64,000 nt of DNA from Ophiostoma sp. CBS 140.51 (GCA_029298735.1 JANSLP010000043.1:1-64000), one strand, 5' to 3'; positions 38,074-49,165 are shown, counted from the first letter of the stretch. Notes: generated by a model from the sequence alone, not told the origin. Made by a program: numbers and translations.

Positions 38074-38752
38074 GGAGTTGTTGCTGTGTGGGTGTGCATT
38101 GTTGTGTGGAGTTGTTCTGTTTATGCGTTGCGAGAGTTATTTTTGCCATATTTGCCATGTCTCCTGTCTTTTTTTTCTTTCTTGTTTATTACTTTTGGAT
38201 ATCTTCTTGGATACCTCATTGGATATCTCTTGGACGAGAGAGCCGAGCATCTGCTTCGAGCTCTGGATGGATATAAAAGCACCTTGGATCGGGCTGTTAT
38301 GCCCTGGGTCAAGCTGGCGTTCACGTGAAAGTGCCTGGCGACGGGTTCTTTCAAACACCATGTAGTCATAATGTTTACATATTACATACGTCTTTTGTTT
38401 ATAATGGTCCGCACCTTCTATTCTGATCCGTCCTTCTCCTGTATAGCTAAATAAGACAAATAAAATGTAACAAAGATATTAAATGGTACAGAGGGTAGGC
38501 TTGTACAAGCGAGGAAGGAGGGCAACGCCCCGAGAAGAGAAAGAGAGCGGCGACAAGACATGTCCGTCAATGGTCGTCATACCACTATCTCTATCTCTTC
38601 TCTGCTGCATCATCATGCTGGGCACTGCACCTTCTCCTCGCTGTTTTACAATCGGAGCAGCTCTCTGCTCCTGCTCCGAGCTCCAAAGTGTCTTCGACCA
38701 CTCGTCTTCACCGACAACCTCCACCCTAACAATTATATTGCCGTGCGATGCT
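38074..38752. terminator. Convergent 3' spacer of Smr and Mic10 genes
   Basis: 680 bp between two stop codons facing each other. T-rich sequence follows the Smr stop, with A/T-rich sequence around 38360-38480. Presumed to contain both poly(A) sites. Confidence 0.5.
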
Positions 38753-39084
38753 CTATGCCTGCGTCCGGATGTCCTTGGCAGCCTGCTTCAGCGTCCAGTT
38801 GCACTCCTCGTACGCACGGCCCGCACCGAAACCAAGGCCGACGACGGCCGGCCATGCTCGCCGCTTGAACAGCAGCACCGAGAACACGACACCGAAGCCC
38901 AGGCCAAGGCCCGACTTGATCACCAGGTTGGACAGGCAGTGGTCCCACTGTGTCGTTAGTAAGGGAACGGACAATACAGTCTGATTCAAGCTCCGCGGTG
39001 GTTTACCTTCTCGTTAAGCAGCGCCTCGCTGACGGGGCGCGCGACCACCCGCTGTGATGGCGCCGGAGTCGATGCGTCGGACAT
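38753..39084 (-). CDS. mic10: MICOS complex subunit Mic10
   Basis: Mic10 is the membrane-bending core of the mitochondrial MICOS complex and shapes crista junctions in the inner membrane. Two exons, 39007-39084 and 38753-38947, with a 59-nt intron (GTAAAC donor, TACTAAC branch, CAG acceptor); 90 residues, typical for the family. It has two hydrophobic hairpin segments at about 38-53 and 58-71, each rich in spaced glycines (GLGLGFG at 39-45, GLGFGAG at 63-69), separated by the basic loop KRR at 54-56. This Gly-motif hairpin is the known oligomerisation signature. The intron splits the soluble N-terminus from the hairpin exactly after codon 26. It is divergent from urb2. Confidence 0.93.
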
Positions 39085-40049
39085 GGTGTGTGAGGAGAAG
39101 GGGGTTGTGGGAAGGCTGTTGGAGTAGAAAGTCGTCGGTGTCAATGATTCGATGTCGTGGAAAAAGAAAACGAAGCCTGCAGATTGGGGATAAAGGTTAG
39201 CTAGACGTCGAGTAGCTTCGCATTCAATCAATTGATTGACAAACGCACGTTGATGCAGTCGTTTTTCGCAAATGGATGTCGATGGACTTGTGTGGTGGTG
39301 TGATATATGTTGCGATGGAACAAAGGACGCAAGAAAAAAGTGACGAGATGCAAATGAAGCTCTTTGCGACAATTCGTTCGACACGGGGAAGCCGCTAACA
39401 AAGGGACACAGGACAGGGCGATTTCGTGTTTTCCGCGCAGACGCGGACCAAACCGGCTAACAATTTTTTGCAGGCAAGAGCGAATGAAAGGCGAATGGGG
39501 CCCATTGCAATTGGAGAGATTGGGGGCCCATTGCGCCAAAAATGCATGTCGGCAGGCGGGAAAGCACGACCAACCCATGCTCCGTCGCTCCATGCCAGGG
39601 CCGTCCAGGGGGAAAGGTGCGAAGCTGGCTTTGGCTGCGTTCGGCACAAAGGCGGTGAAGCAGCTTGCAGGTACTAGCTTGGGCGACCGCAGAGGACCAA
39701 AGCCGGCAGAATTCCTTTGGCTCAACTTTTTTTTCTGGATATCAGGAAGGAGCGATGAGAGCGGCTGCATGAAGAGAATATACTGTAGAAAAACTCACCA
39801 TAGAAACCTCAACTTTACATGGTGATCTAAAAAAAAAAAAAACGACTTTCTTTCACACAACAGCTGACGAACGAATCCAGACGACTCGCAACCCTATTAG
39901 AGCTTCATTCTCGACCTTCTGTGTGCGAATTGGGGCCCAGACTCACTCACCTCTTCTCTCATGGAATAGAGTCGTGGTAGTTCACACTCTTTGTCCTCCT
40001 CCTCTTTTTCTCGACGACAACAATTCCCCTCTCCTTTACAAACGACGCC
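39085..40049. promoter_or_regulatory. Divergent promoter mic10/urb2
   Basis: 965 bp between head-to-head genes. It contains a GCGATGAG word at 39752-39759, matching the core of the PAC element that marks ribosome-biogenesis promoters in yeasts, about 290 bp before the urb2 start. A 15-nt A run lies near 39828-39842. No ORF is supported; open frames at 39364-39825 are not conserved-looking. Confidence 0.5.
39752..39759 (+). promoter_or_regulatory. PAC-like element upstream of urb2
   Basis: The 8-mer GCGATGAG equals the core PAC motif of yeast ribosome-biogenesis genes. The same word also appears at about 5532-5539 in the gene-free flank, so chance is possible. I found no copy in the utp3 or rrn11 upstream regions. 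Confidence 0.3.
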
Positions 40050-43000
40050 ATGGCTGAGGCAGCTCTTCTCAAGGCTGCCCGGTCTTTGGACCAGAGCGGC
40101 CCCGAGACGGTGGTCTCCAAGCTCCAGCGGCTCTGGGATGCCCTCGCTGCCACATTTGCCTCCACATCCGGCGCTGGCCGTTTCCATGCTTCAGAAGAAG
40201 TTGCCCTTCGGTGGCTTCTCAAGAACATGCACTCGTCTGGTTCTGGCCCCGTCAGCCCCGAGACCGAGACACTTCGCCGCTGGCCCCTCACATGGCGCAT
40301 CCTAGCATGCATCTTTGCCCGCATCCCGCTCTTCTCGCTGGCGAAATCGCTGGCTGACCGTCGCTTTGTTGTCGTTCTACAACAGACTGCAAAGGACCTG
40401 GCCACCCCATCAGCAGCAGCAGCTGCTGCCTCCCAGAGCTCTCTCAAGCGTAAGCGGTCACAAGACGCCCAGTTCGACCTGACATCGCTGCGGGAACCGC
40501 AGAACTGCGTCGTCTCGGCCGATGCTCTTTTCGAAGCCCTTCGCGTGCTTTTGGCTCGTCTTGACGATGGCAAGGCAGATTGCACGTCTTCGTCTTCCAC
40601 TTTCTCCCCTTACGACCACATGGGTGCCGAGCACATCAAGTCATTTTTCAGTGTCCCGGCAGCTGACGCCAACATCTTGCTCGAGCCGCTCTTGAAGACA
40701 TGCAGACTGGCTCTGATTACTGAGGGAGGACTTGATGCTGAAGGACGGGACTCTGATGACAACGACAGCTCTAAATCAACACCCCTTGATGGCCAGGCAT
40801 CGTGGATCTCTACCTTTTCTAGTCTTTGGGACCTGCGTCTTCAAGGCCCAGAGGATACCTTCAACGTTGCTGGCCGCCTGTCTCTGGACGGCCTCACAAT
40901 GCTTGGCCGTCTGCTGGACATCGTCCCTTCTATCACGCAGTCTACACATATTGACACCGAGGTGCAGCGTCGCTGGTCTGTCGGCCTCCAGCGATTCTTT
41001 ACCAACAACCTGGTGCTTGCTGCTCGGTCACTCTTCCTTAACCTCAAGGACACCAACGCTCTGTCGATTGCGACGTCCAACTCCGCGGCCAAGGCTGAGG
41101 CCGACGACTACGTCTTGCGAGCCGCCACTTTCTTCTATCTGGCCCTCAAGGCACCCCGTCTTCTGGCCGGCAGTGGTACAAGCAGCAAAGACAATGAGCT
41201 CTGGCTGCAGACTGTCTTTGAAACCATTCGGGAGCCGCTCATGACCGTCGGCGGTCTTTCTGCCGAGCGCAAAAATACGGCACTAGCGGAGCTTCTCGAT
41301 ATGGCTGCCCAGCATGAAATGGCGCCGTCCATTGATAGTCTTCAGCAGGTATGCCAGAAGAGTGCCTTTCACAACGAGAAATCAAAGACGACGACGGCCG
41401 ACTGGAGACTGCTCGCGTCTGCCGCGCGCTGTGATGCCGATGCTTTCCTCCTGGCGGACAAGGGCGCAGCTCTGCTCAACACTGCTCTTGAGCAGCTGCG
41501 TGCTCCCTCAACTGCACCCCAGACCCCAGCAGACGCACAGTTTGCCTCTGCTTTCCTCATCTCGCTGGCCCAAGGATTTGCCAACAGCCGCAACCTTGCC
41601 GGCTTTGTCACGCGCTGGCATGCCGGTATTGTCGCTTTGGGCGGCAGTCTTATCAGCGGTGCTCCCCAGCCGACACAAAACGCCTGGCTGGGCAAAGACT
41701 TGAGGGCGGCCGTGGCCGAGACCGTGCAGTCCTCCCTATCTAAGGAGCAGCTGCTCGCCATGATTGCCCAGGTTGAGAAGTTGTCTGGCAGCGATGATAA
41801 GGAGACCGTCACTGCACAGGCTGTGGCCAAACTGGTCATCTTTGATACCCTCAGTGCCGGTGTCCGCAGCGAGGAGTTTGAGGACGCTGTCCAGACCAAG
41901 ATGCTTGACAGCATCCTGGGCCTTGATATCTCCTCAAAACTGGCACCCGAGATACTTGCCATACAGTGGCGTCTCATCCACCGGACACTCGCCTGGGTGG
42001 GTTTCGAGGATGCTGAACGCATCTGGAAGAAGGTCAAGGGATCCCTCAAGACTCTCTCGACAGCCGGCAGCGGCAAGAAGAAGAGCTCCTTCGTGTTGAG
42101 CGAGGACAAGTTTGAGGCCCTTATCGCAAGCTTCTCCCTATGGATGACCCTCAAGTTTGGCGACAAGAACGAGAAAGAGGCACGCGAGACGACGTGGACC
42201 TTCTTTTCGCGGTTTCAGGAGGAGCTGTCGGCTCTGGTCAAGGAAAGCGAGAGTCAGACAGACCTTCTACAGGAGGTGGCCCGCCAGACAACGGCAGACG
42301 ACGAGACGGCCAAGTCGTTTGGCGGCTCCTTTGACAACAAGACGACCGCTGTAGCTACGTACCTGACGTGGATGTTGTCTGGTTCCTCTCGTTTTATTGA
42401 TGAAATGGCCAGGAGCAGCGACGAGCCGTCGGCCTTCCTCGATGCTGTGCTGGCATGGCAGTCGGGCCTGAATGTTGAGGGTGGTGCAACTCTGGCGGCC
42501 AACACCTTGTCAACCCTTGTCTACAGCAACGTCACCAACCTGCAGAACCAGAAGATTACGAGCAACATCGCCGAGGCACAGGTCAAGCGTCTCGAAGAGG
42601 CCGTTGGCAAGCAGAACTCGGGACTGCAGGATGCCGCCCTGACTCTGCTTCAGACTCCCTCCCACCTTCTTTCACGTTCCCAGCGTGAGAGGATTGTGGC
42701 CACTCTCCTGCCTTCTCGGTCTTCGTCTAGCAAGAAGGCTGAACCGTTGACTGTGGAGGAGGCTGCCCTGGTTCTTGATCTCTTGACCAAGGTCACTCGT
42801 GAGCGTGCCTTTAGCGATGTCGAGTTTGACCGACTCGTCTATCTGGGCGAGACTGTCCACGCTACTGTTGAGAGCGTGGCTGCCGAGTCAGCCCTTGGCG
42901 TCTATGACCGCTTCCAACAGGTGGCCAAGGCTGTCATCAAGTCGCCAGCCAGCAAGGACGCCTGCGATATTCCTACGAAATCGATCCCTACCAGCCTCCA

Positions 43001-44480
43001 GCTTGTCCTTTACGGCGCTAAGCTCAAGGCTCTCAAGAATGTCGAGTCTGCACAGCTCTCGGATACCAAGGAGAAGCTGGCGACGCTTGTTGTCAAGCAG
43101 CTTCTTGGTCAGCTGGAAAGCAAGGATGGGGATGTGGAGATGTCTGGAACAGATGATGCCAGCATTCGTGTCCCTGTGCAGCTTCTTCTCACCTTCGACG
43201 CTGCCATGGCCGACGACATCCAGCCGCAGCTTGTCCAGCAGAAGAAGTTCAACTTACTCGTCAAGAAGGCCAAGAAGACCGCGGATGCGCTCTGTGCCGA
43301 GCGCCAGAAGATTGGCTGGAAGTGGAAGGCATTTATTGCCTGGTACACACGTGGCCAGGAGGACCGGCCAGCCCGTGACGTGCTGTTCCAGGGAATGTTC
43401 CTGGATGGTGATAACGAGGCCGCAACTGTCAACACGACGGCTTCCACTGCGGCGTCTGTTCTCCTGGACGGCGACCTGCTCCGCGACTATCTTGCCGGCG
43501 AGACGGCCGGCTACGACCAGGAAGCACTTCTTTCTTACACAGAGGAATTACTGAACGCACTCGACACAAAGGACGAGGAGGCATCTTCATCCTCTACCGT
43601 TGGCCAGCTCCTCGCTATTCAGTACCTGCTTGACCGTCTCTTCGAGACGCCCAGCGCTGCCACAGCCAAGACTACCAACGGCTTCCACTTTGGTGTCGTT
43701 CACAGCAAGCTGGCCCAGCGCCTACCACACGCACGCAGCACCACCGAGTGCAAGCTGCTCGCCCAGACCATCCGGACGCTGCTCGTCGACGACAAGGCTG
43801 CCGGTGCCATGGGCCAGTGGAATGTCGATACGACGTTGAGCGCTGCTGCTTTGGTAGTCAGCCTGAAGGGTTCCGGTAGTGATGTCGACAACGACGCTGT
43901 CCGCGCCTCACCTGTGGCCTACGACGGCGCCTGCCAGCTCGTCGAGGCTGTCCTCAAGCGGCACCGTGTCCGTCTCGAGGGCCGTTTCCATCTGCTGGTC
44001 AGCACTCTGCAGGCCCTTTTGGCACGTCTGGCGGCTGGTCACCAGCAAGAGCTGAAGCAGAAGTCGAGCAATTCCAACTCCAACAACACTGGCTCTATAG
44101 TCTCTTGGGTCCCCCAGGCCAAGCGCTTCTCCCGTCTGCTGGAGTTGATTTGCGAGCCGTCGACGGCGGCTGTGACAATGATGACGTCACGCAAGGGCGC
44201 ACCCGCAGCACCACTCCACTCGGCCACAGACGCAGCCAAGCGGTCTGCCGGTCAACACATGTACTTTGTTCTCATGGCGTACATTAAACTGCAGATTGAC
44301 GGCGCTGTCCTCTCGCGCAGCGTCCGCGAAGCGCTCGAGCCCGGTTTGTTTTCGGTGCTGGCCATTACGCCTGACGAGACACGGCGTCTGCTCAACGATG
44401 CTGTGGATGCCAACGGACGTGCCCTCTTCAAGGATCTGTACCGCAAGTGGCTGCAGTTTGGCAAGTGGAAGGGTGTGTAG
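40050..44480 (+). CDS. urb2: Urb2/Npa2 family ribosome biogenesis protein
   Basis: Urb2/Npa2 is a nucleolar factor of the earliest pre-60S particles, acting with Npa1/Urb1, Dbp6 and Rsa3. Single uninterrupted exon of 1476 residues, longer than the S. cerevisiae protein (about 1170). The N-terminus is MAEAALLKAARSLDQ, with a favourable start context (GCCATGG). Most of the protein is helical-repeat-like with few distinctive motifs. The C-terminal Urb2/Npa2 domain occupies roughly the last 240 residues and ends with the family-typical block ALFKDLYRKWLQFGKWKG. Acidic and serine-rich linkers occur near residues 225-250 and 1130-1175. The name rests mainly on that C-terminal signature; the overall length and single-exon structure agree. 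Confidence 0.85.
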   Translation: MAEAALLKAARSLDQSGPETVVSKLQRLWDALAATFASTSGAGRFHASEEVALRWLLKNMHSSGSGPVSPETETLRRWPLTWRILACIFARIPLFSLAKSLADRRFVVVLQQTAKDLATPSAAAAAASQSSLKRKRSQDAQFDLTSLREPQNCVVSADALFEALRVLLARLDDGKADCTSSSSTFSPYDHMGAEHIKSFFSVPAADANILLEPLLKTCRLALITEGGLDAEGRDSDDNDSSKSTPLDGQASWISTFSSLWDLRLQGPEDTFNVAGRLSLDGLTMLGRLLDIVPSITQSTHIDTEVQRRWSVGLQRFFTNNLVLAARSLFLNLKDTNALSIATSNSAAKAEADDYVLRAATFFYLALKAPRLLAGSGTSSKDNELWLQTVFETIREPLMTVGGLSAERKNTALAELLDMAAQHEMAPSIDSLQQVCQKSAFHNEKSKTTTADWRLLASAARCDADAFLLADKGAALLNTALEQLRAPSTAPQTPADAQFASAFLISLAQGFANSRNLAGFVTRWHAGIVALGGSLISGAPQPTQNAWLGKDLRAAVAETVQSSLSKEQLLAMIAQVEKLSGSDDKETVTAQAVAKLVIFDTLSAGVRSEEFEDAVQTKMLDSILGLDISSKLAPEILAIQWRLIHRTLAWVGFEDAERIWKKVKGSLKTLSTAGSGKKKSSFVLSEDKFEALIASFSLWMTLKFGDKNEKEARETTWTFFSRFQEELSALVKESESQTDLLQEVARQTTADDETAKSFGGSFDNKTTAVATYLTWMLSGSSRFIDEMARSSDEPSAFLDAVLAWQSGLNVEGGATLAANTLSTLVYSNVTNLQNQKITSNIAEAQVKRLEEAVGKQNSGLQDAALTLLQTPSHLLSRSQRERIVATLLPSRSSSSKKAEPLTVEEAALVLDLLTKVTRERAFSDVEFDRLVYLGETVHATVESVAAESALGVYDRFQQVAKAVIKSPASKDACDIPTKSIPTSLQLVLYGAKLKALKNVESAQLSDTKEKLATLVVKQLLGQLESKDGDVEMSGTDDASIRVPVQLLLTFDAAMADDIQPQLVQQKKFNLLVKKAKKTADALCAERQKIGWKWKAFIAWYTRGQEDRPARDVLFQGMFLDGDNEAATVNTTASTAASVLLDGDLLRDYLAGETAGYDQEALLSYTEELLNALDTKDEEASSSSTVGQLLAIQYLLDRLFETPSAATAKTTNGFHFGVVHSKLAQRLPHARSTTECKLLAQTIRTLLVDDKAAGAMGQWNVDTTLSAAALVVSLKGSGSDVDNDAVRASPVAYDGACQLVEAVLKRHRVRLEGRFHLLVSTLQALLARLAAGHQQELKQKSSNSNSNNTGSIVSWVPQAKRFSRLLELICEPSTAAVTMMTSRKGAPAAPLHSATDAAKRSAGQHMYFVLMAYIKLQIDGAVLSRSVREALEPGLFSVLAITPDETRRLLNDAVDANGRALFKDLYRKWLQFGKWKGV

Positions 44481-44705
44481 ACAATGGAAGAGGGCAAGTT
44501 GTTTGTTTATACCCATACATATAAAGATACATTTTGATTTAAAGAGTAATTTTGTTTTACATTGCATATAGCCATCAAAAACCATTGTTTTATTTTGGAT
44601 TTATTCCTCCATTTTGTCCATTTTGACTATATTATATAGCCCGCTAGAAATTACGATAATTATCTGCTAAAATTATAAAAGAAAAGAAGAGACAAGCCAC
44701 TTTGT
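44481..44705. terminator. Short convergent spacer urb2/ksr1
   Basis: Only 225 bp separate two converging stop codons. The sequence is very AT-rich with an ATAAAG word at 44521 and several TTTTAT/TTTTGT tracts that could serve as poly(A) signals for both strands. The 3' UTRs may overlap. Confidence 0.55.
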
Positions 44706-45885
44706 CTATATCTTCTTCTTGTAGGTCGCCGGGTGGCCGTTCTTCTTGCCCCATCCCTTGATCTCGCCGTGGAACCATAGCAGGATAAAGAACATGATGA
44801 AGGACATGATCCACGCGCCAATCGTGTCCAGGATCCAGTTGTTGCGCGGTGCACCGCCTAGAACGCTCCACCGCATCACATCGCCCAGCATCGACACCGT
44901 CACGAAATGGTCGCCGCGCTGCAGGCCCTTGATCGCCTTGGAGGCAACCTCATCGGGCGTGAACTGCGGGTCGTCCTTTTCCAGGTGGATAGTGACGTCG
45001 GGCTTGGTCTTAGTCTCGCGCTCAAAGCCAGGGCTCAGGATGGTGCCGGGAAACACCATCGAGACACGCACCGGGTTGGTCTTCTCGTACAGCATCACCT
45101 CCTGCGTCAGCGTATCGGCCAGACCGCGCAGCGCCCACTTGGTCGGCGTGTAGGTAGCATAGCCGGCCACGGGGTACAAAGCGAGCACCGACGCCGTGAA
45201 AATTAGGTGGCGAGGCTCCTTGTAAGGGCCAGCCTCGGGCCGCAACCACTCGCGCAGAATGGCATGGGCCATCTCGGCAGCGCCCCAGTAGTTGACGTCC
45301 ATGTTGCGACGGCTGGCACCGACGGCGACGTCCTGGGTCTCCTCGGCCCACAGCATGGGCGTCGACATACCCGCGACGCACCAGACAATGTCAATGGGCT
45401 TGTCGCCGTTCCAAGCCAGAGCATCCCTGATGACGGCCGAAGCATAGTTCTCCACGGCGACGTCGGCGGACACAAAGTGGAAGCGCTGCGTGCTGGACTT
45501 GGCGGCGGCCTAGAGTCGGGGTCAATATCAACAAACACAAGATCCCGTCACAGCCAAATTTGTCCACGAGGGAACTCACCTTAATTTCGGCGACGGTCTC
45601 CTTCAGACGATCGACGTTCCGGGCCACAACAATGACGTTGGCGCCCTGGGCGGCCAGCAGACGGGCAGCCGAACGGCCCATGCCCTCGGAGGCACCTGTG
45701 ATCAGGACTGTCTGAAAGTCAAATGTTAGTAACGACAATCTATTTCAATATATGTATCTCTCAAAGTTTCAACTTACCTTGCCGTCGACCGGCATCTGGT
45801 TTCCGCTAAAGAGACCCATGCTTGAAGCTGCCACGAGTGAAGCTCCGACAAGGCCTGCAGATGTTAGAGCAAGTGTACCCGGCAT
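44706..45885 (-). CDS. ksr1: 3-ketodihydrosphingosine reductase (Tsc10/KDSR)
   Basis: Catalyses NADPH-dependent reduction of 3-ketodihydrosphingosine to dihydrosphingosine, the second step of sphingolipid synthesis on the ER membrane. Three exons: 45778-45885, 45580-45711 and 44706-45509; introns of 66 and 70 nt, both phase 0; 347 residues. It is a classical SDR: hydrophobic N-terminal segment, cofactor motif TGASEGMG at 41-48, and catalytic residues Asn153, Ser187, Tyr200 and Lys204 in the Y-x3-K motif (YTPTK). A hydrophobic segment at about 307-330 (IMSFIMFFILLWF) anchors the C-terminus. The protein ends in KKKI, which satisfies the KKxx dilysine ER-retrieval signal. The first intron separates the membrane-proximal N-terminus from the Rossmann fold. 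Other SDRs are unlikely given this topology. Confidence 0.9.
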
Positions 45886-46691
45886 GTTTGTGATGTGTTT
45901 GCGAGATTCGGGTTCCAATGTGGAATATATATGAAAAGGTAGTGGGTTGAACAGATTTACTTTGTAAGTGAGAAGATCTCAAAACGAAGAGTTGACGTCT
46001 CTCTCTCATACGCCCCTGATGAGCTGTAACTATGGAAGGAGCAACGGTAGGACGGCAGAGAGCTGCTTGGGAAAGAACGATCCTTCAGGTGTAATTAAAA
46101 GTGGAGACAGTAAGCAGAGGAGAGCTTCAGGTGCAGAGATGTCACTGGCCAAAATGTTCAGAAAACGTGAGAAATACGGCGCCAAAACGTCAATCCCAGA
46201 TGGTTGATGATCGAGCCTTGTGTCGGGGTTTACGTGAGGCTCAAAGAACACCGCGTCTCGACGCGATCTGGTGGTTGTTCTCGTCATTGATTCCATATCA
46301 CAATTTACTTGTGACGATGGAGCTCTGTTACAGTAGCTGACAGGGCAATCCAGGGGAATTTAGTGGGTGATACGCTAAAACGAGACTCTACGCGGCTGCC
46401 AAGGCTGGCTGTTTCCCCTGGTTCACATTCGCGTGCTGATCAGCTGATAGGCCCACCTAAACCGTTCTTTCCCCTTTCAACAGCCAACAGAGCCAGAATG
46501 GCAACCGCCTTTTAATTTATATGGGTCCAATCGATAAGGCGAAATAATTTTCTTATCGGGCAGAAAAAAGTTACTTGCCTCTTGTAAAATCGACCAGCGA
46601 AATCTCGTCGTTTGCGCCTGCCCTACGACAACGCCGTACACACGACGCTCTTTCCTGTTCACTTTACAACAAACACCACCCACACACCGCA
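45886..46691. promoter_or_regulatory. Divergent promoter ksr1/utp3
   Basis: 806 bp between head-to-head genes. There is no supportable ORF. AT-rich words near 46500-46560 lie just before the utp3 leader; the last 100 bp are C/A-rich. No specific factor site is claimed. Confidence 0.5.
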
Positions 46692-48710
46692 ATGGCAAAG
46701 AAGAGAAAGGCCAGCCGCGTGGCTGAAGCGCCCTCGGGCCCCAGAGAATACGACTCGAAAGATGCACGCCTTGGTCCCATCAACACCTTCGAAGACATTG
46801 CCGACGAGCAGGAGGAGTACTTTCTCGACAAGGACAAGATCCTGCTGGCCGACGAGCAGGGTACCAAGCGCCAGCGGCGAGAGCATGAGGAAGACGATTT
46901 CCTAGACCTGTCGGACGACGAGGTGCTCGGCCGCGACTCGGACGACTCGGCCAACGAGGAGGCTCAGGACCCCAGCGACCGGCGGAAGCAGAAGAAGAAG
47001 GCTAAGAAGGCGGCACTCAAGACGAAAAAGGCTGCGGCCTCTGCAGCACGAGGCAGCGGCGACGATGACGAGGATACCCCGAAAAAGAAGGGCGGCGACG
47101 AGGAGGACGGCGACCAGGGCTGGTGGGGTACCTCCAAGGAGGAGTACTACGACGGCGAGACAATTGAGACCGAGGCCAATGCCTTGGAGGAGGAGGCTGA
47201 GGCCCGGCGGCTGCAGAAGAAGCAGCTGTCGCGGATGAAGGCTGAGGATTTCTTTGATATGGACGAATGGACCGAGAAGAAGGACACCAAAGCAGCATCA
47301 GAAGCGGCTTCTGGCCGCACGGTGAAGCTGGCGACCAAGACCAACAAGGAGGAAATCGACTCCATGGCGCCCGACGAAAAGACCAAGTTTCTCAAGGACT
47401 ACTACCCGGAATTCGACCCGCTTTGCGACGACTTTGTCGAGCTCGAGCCGCTGATGAACGAGTACAAGGCGTTGGCCGAGGGCAAACCCAGCGAGTCCCT
47501 CGAGGTCGTGCAGTTTCGTGCGCTGTCGTGCTACGTCGCCACCATCTGCATGTACCTGTCGCTCTTCATGTCGCCCTCGCGTGACAACCCGACCGGCACG
47601 CGCTACATTATGGACCCGGACGAGCTGCACGACCACGAGGTAATGCAGTACCTGGTGGATACGCGGGCAACGTGGGAACGTGTCAAGAAGCTGCAGGCGC
47701 GACGGGCGGCCAAGGCCAAGAAGGCGGCGGCGACGGCCGCGCTGGCTGTGGAGCAGGCGATTGAGGAGAAGGCGGCACAAGAGCTGGCGGCAGCCAGGGC
47801 AGAAAAGGCCGGCAAGACCGACAAGACCAAGAAGAAGGCCAAGGCCGACAAGGCTGAGAAGGCCGGCGCAAAGGCCAAGAAAGAGAAGAAGAACAAACGC
47901 GCCCATGCTGCCTCACAACAGCTCGAGGAGTCCATGGCCGACCTGTCGGAACTGCTGACTAAGAAGCCTAAGAAGGCTAAGAAGGCGGCTACCGTCTCGC
48001 GCACCAACGATGACGACGACAGCGACAACGATCTCTCCGACCTAGGCGAAGAGGAGGCTCTTGATGCACGGACGGCCGAGGAGAAGCTCAACCGCAAGAA
48101 GTCGCTCGGCTACTACACCTCGCAGATTATGCAAAAGTCCAACTTGCGGACGGGTGCCAGCGGCAACGCTGGCGGCGACGCCGATATCCCCTACCGCGAG
48201 CGCTTCCGTGACCGCCAGGCACGTCTTGAGGCTGCTGCGGCTCGTCGTGGCAATGCACCTCTCCAGCCTGGTGAGGAGCTTGGCGGTGACGACGACGACG
48301 AAGGAAGCGATGGTGGTGACGGCGACTTTGACAATGAGGCCGACAAGGAGGCCAGCCTTGCCTACTACGACAGCATCGTCAACGCCCACAATGCCAAGCA
48401 GGACGTCAAGGCAGCCCGCAAGGCCGCCATTGAGGCCGGAAAGCTCGACCGTGTGCTGCCCGAGTCGCTGCTCGACAAGGATGGCCGTCGCCAGCTGACG
48501 TGGGAGATTGAGAAGAACAAGGGTCTGAGCCACAAGACGCTCAAGGAGAAGAAGAACAATCCGCGTGTCAAGAAGCGCGTCAAGTTCGAGAAGAAGAAGA
48601 AGCAGCTGGCCAGCATGCGCGCTACCTACAAGGACGTCGACCGCGACAACTACCAGGGCGAGAAGACGGGTATCAGCACGGGTCTGATCCGGAGTATCAA
48701 GCTGGATTAG
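46692..48710 (+). CDS. utp3: Sas10/Utp3, SSU processome component
   Basis: Utp3 is a U3-snoRNP-associated nucleolar protein needed for 18S rRNA processing; the yeast protein was first found as the silencing factor Sas10. Single exon, 672 residues, starting at the ATG at 46692 (MAKKRKASR, a basic nuclear-type N-terminus). The frame is open further upstream but only through non-ATG sequence. It has acidic and Lys-rich stretches from about 75 to 170, a Sas10/Utp3/C1D-type helical domain at about 224-295 (FLKDYYPEFDPL), a Lys/Ala-rich coiled-coil-like segment at about 330-430, and the diagnostic Sas10 C-terminal domain at about 598-672 (WEIEKNKGL, NPRVKKRVKFEKK, GEKTGI). That domain distinguishes it from the related Lcp5/neuroguidin family. 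Confidence 0.93.
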   Translation: MAKKRKASRVAEAPSGPREYDSKDARLGPINTFEDIADEQEEYFLDKDKILLADEQGTKRQRREHEEDDFLDLSDDEVLGRDSDDSANEEAQDPSDRRKQKKKAKKAALKTKKAAASAARGSGDDDEDTPKKKGGDEEDGDQGWWGTSKEEYYDGETIETEANALEEEAEARRLQKKQLSRMKAEDFFDMDEWTEKKDTKAASEAASGRTVKLATKTNKEEIDSMAPDEKTKFLKDYYPEFDPLCDDFVELEPLMNEYKALAEGKPSESLEVVQFRALSCYVATICMYLSLFMSPSRDNPTGTRYIMDPDELHDHEVMQYLVDTRATWERVKKLQARRAAKAKKAAATAALAVEQAIEEKAAQELAAARAEKAGKTDKTKKKAKADKAEKAGAKAKKEKKNKRAHAASQQLEESMADLSELLTKKPKKAKKAATVSRTNDDDDSDNDLSDLGEEEALDARTAEEKLNRKKSLGYYTSQIMQKSNLRTGASGNAGGDADIPYRERFRDRQARLEAAAARRGNAPLQPGEELGGDDDDEGSDGGDGDFDNEADKEASLAYYDSIVNAHNAKQDVKAARKAAIEAGKLDRVLPESLLDKDGRRQLTWEIEKNKGLSHKTLKEKKNNPRVKKRVKFEKKKKQLASMRATYKDVDRDNYQGEKTGISTGLIRSIKLD

Positions 48711-49165
48711 AGTGGTTGTGGAGGGAAAAAGCGTGTTTTTGTTTCTTTTTTGTTCTCGCATTTCATAGAGGATTGCATAGCATCACCAATAATTGCACAC
48801 TGGCGTTCATCAGGGCATCCTTGGAGTAACGTGAAATTCATCGTAATGTGAAGTGCATGACGTGAGATGGACGTTCAAGCTCAGTGACAATGCGAGCTCG
48901 ATGTGGGTGGATCCATTAGTCATCATTCGAGCAACCACAGCCAACCACGTGACGGGAATTACGAAAACGCTAATTCTTTCCGCTGCTCTACCGTTTTCCG
49001 GGCCCGCGGCCACAATTGAGCTCAAAATCCTCCCCAGTCGACCGAACGACCACTGCATCCCCGAGCCGACACAAGGTCAATTGGACCACAACAGCGGATA
49101 CCCGACTTGACGAAGCGCGTACCATTGAGATTATCGAACACACATAACCTCCCCCCCACCTCACA
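48711..49165 (+). other. Spacer utp3 to NDUFA5-type gene
   Basis: 455 bp holding the utp3 3' UTR (T-rich after the stop) and the promoter of the next gene. A CCACGTGA word at about 48944 contains an E-box (CACGTG). No gene. Confidence 0.45.

Noticed and set aside
48042..48761. 239-codon minus-strand open frame over the end of utp3
   Set aside because: Antisense shadow; Leu/Val-rich product follows from the Lys/Glu-rich sense sequence.
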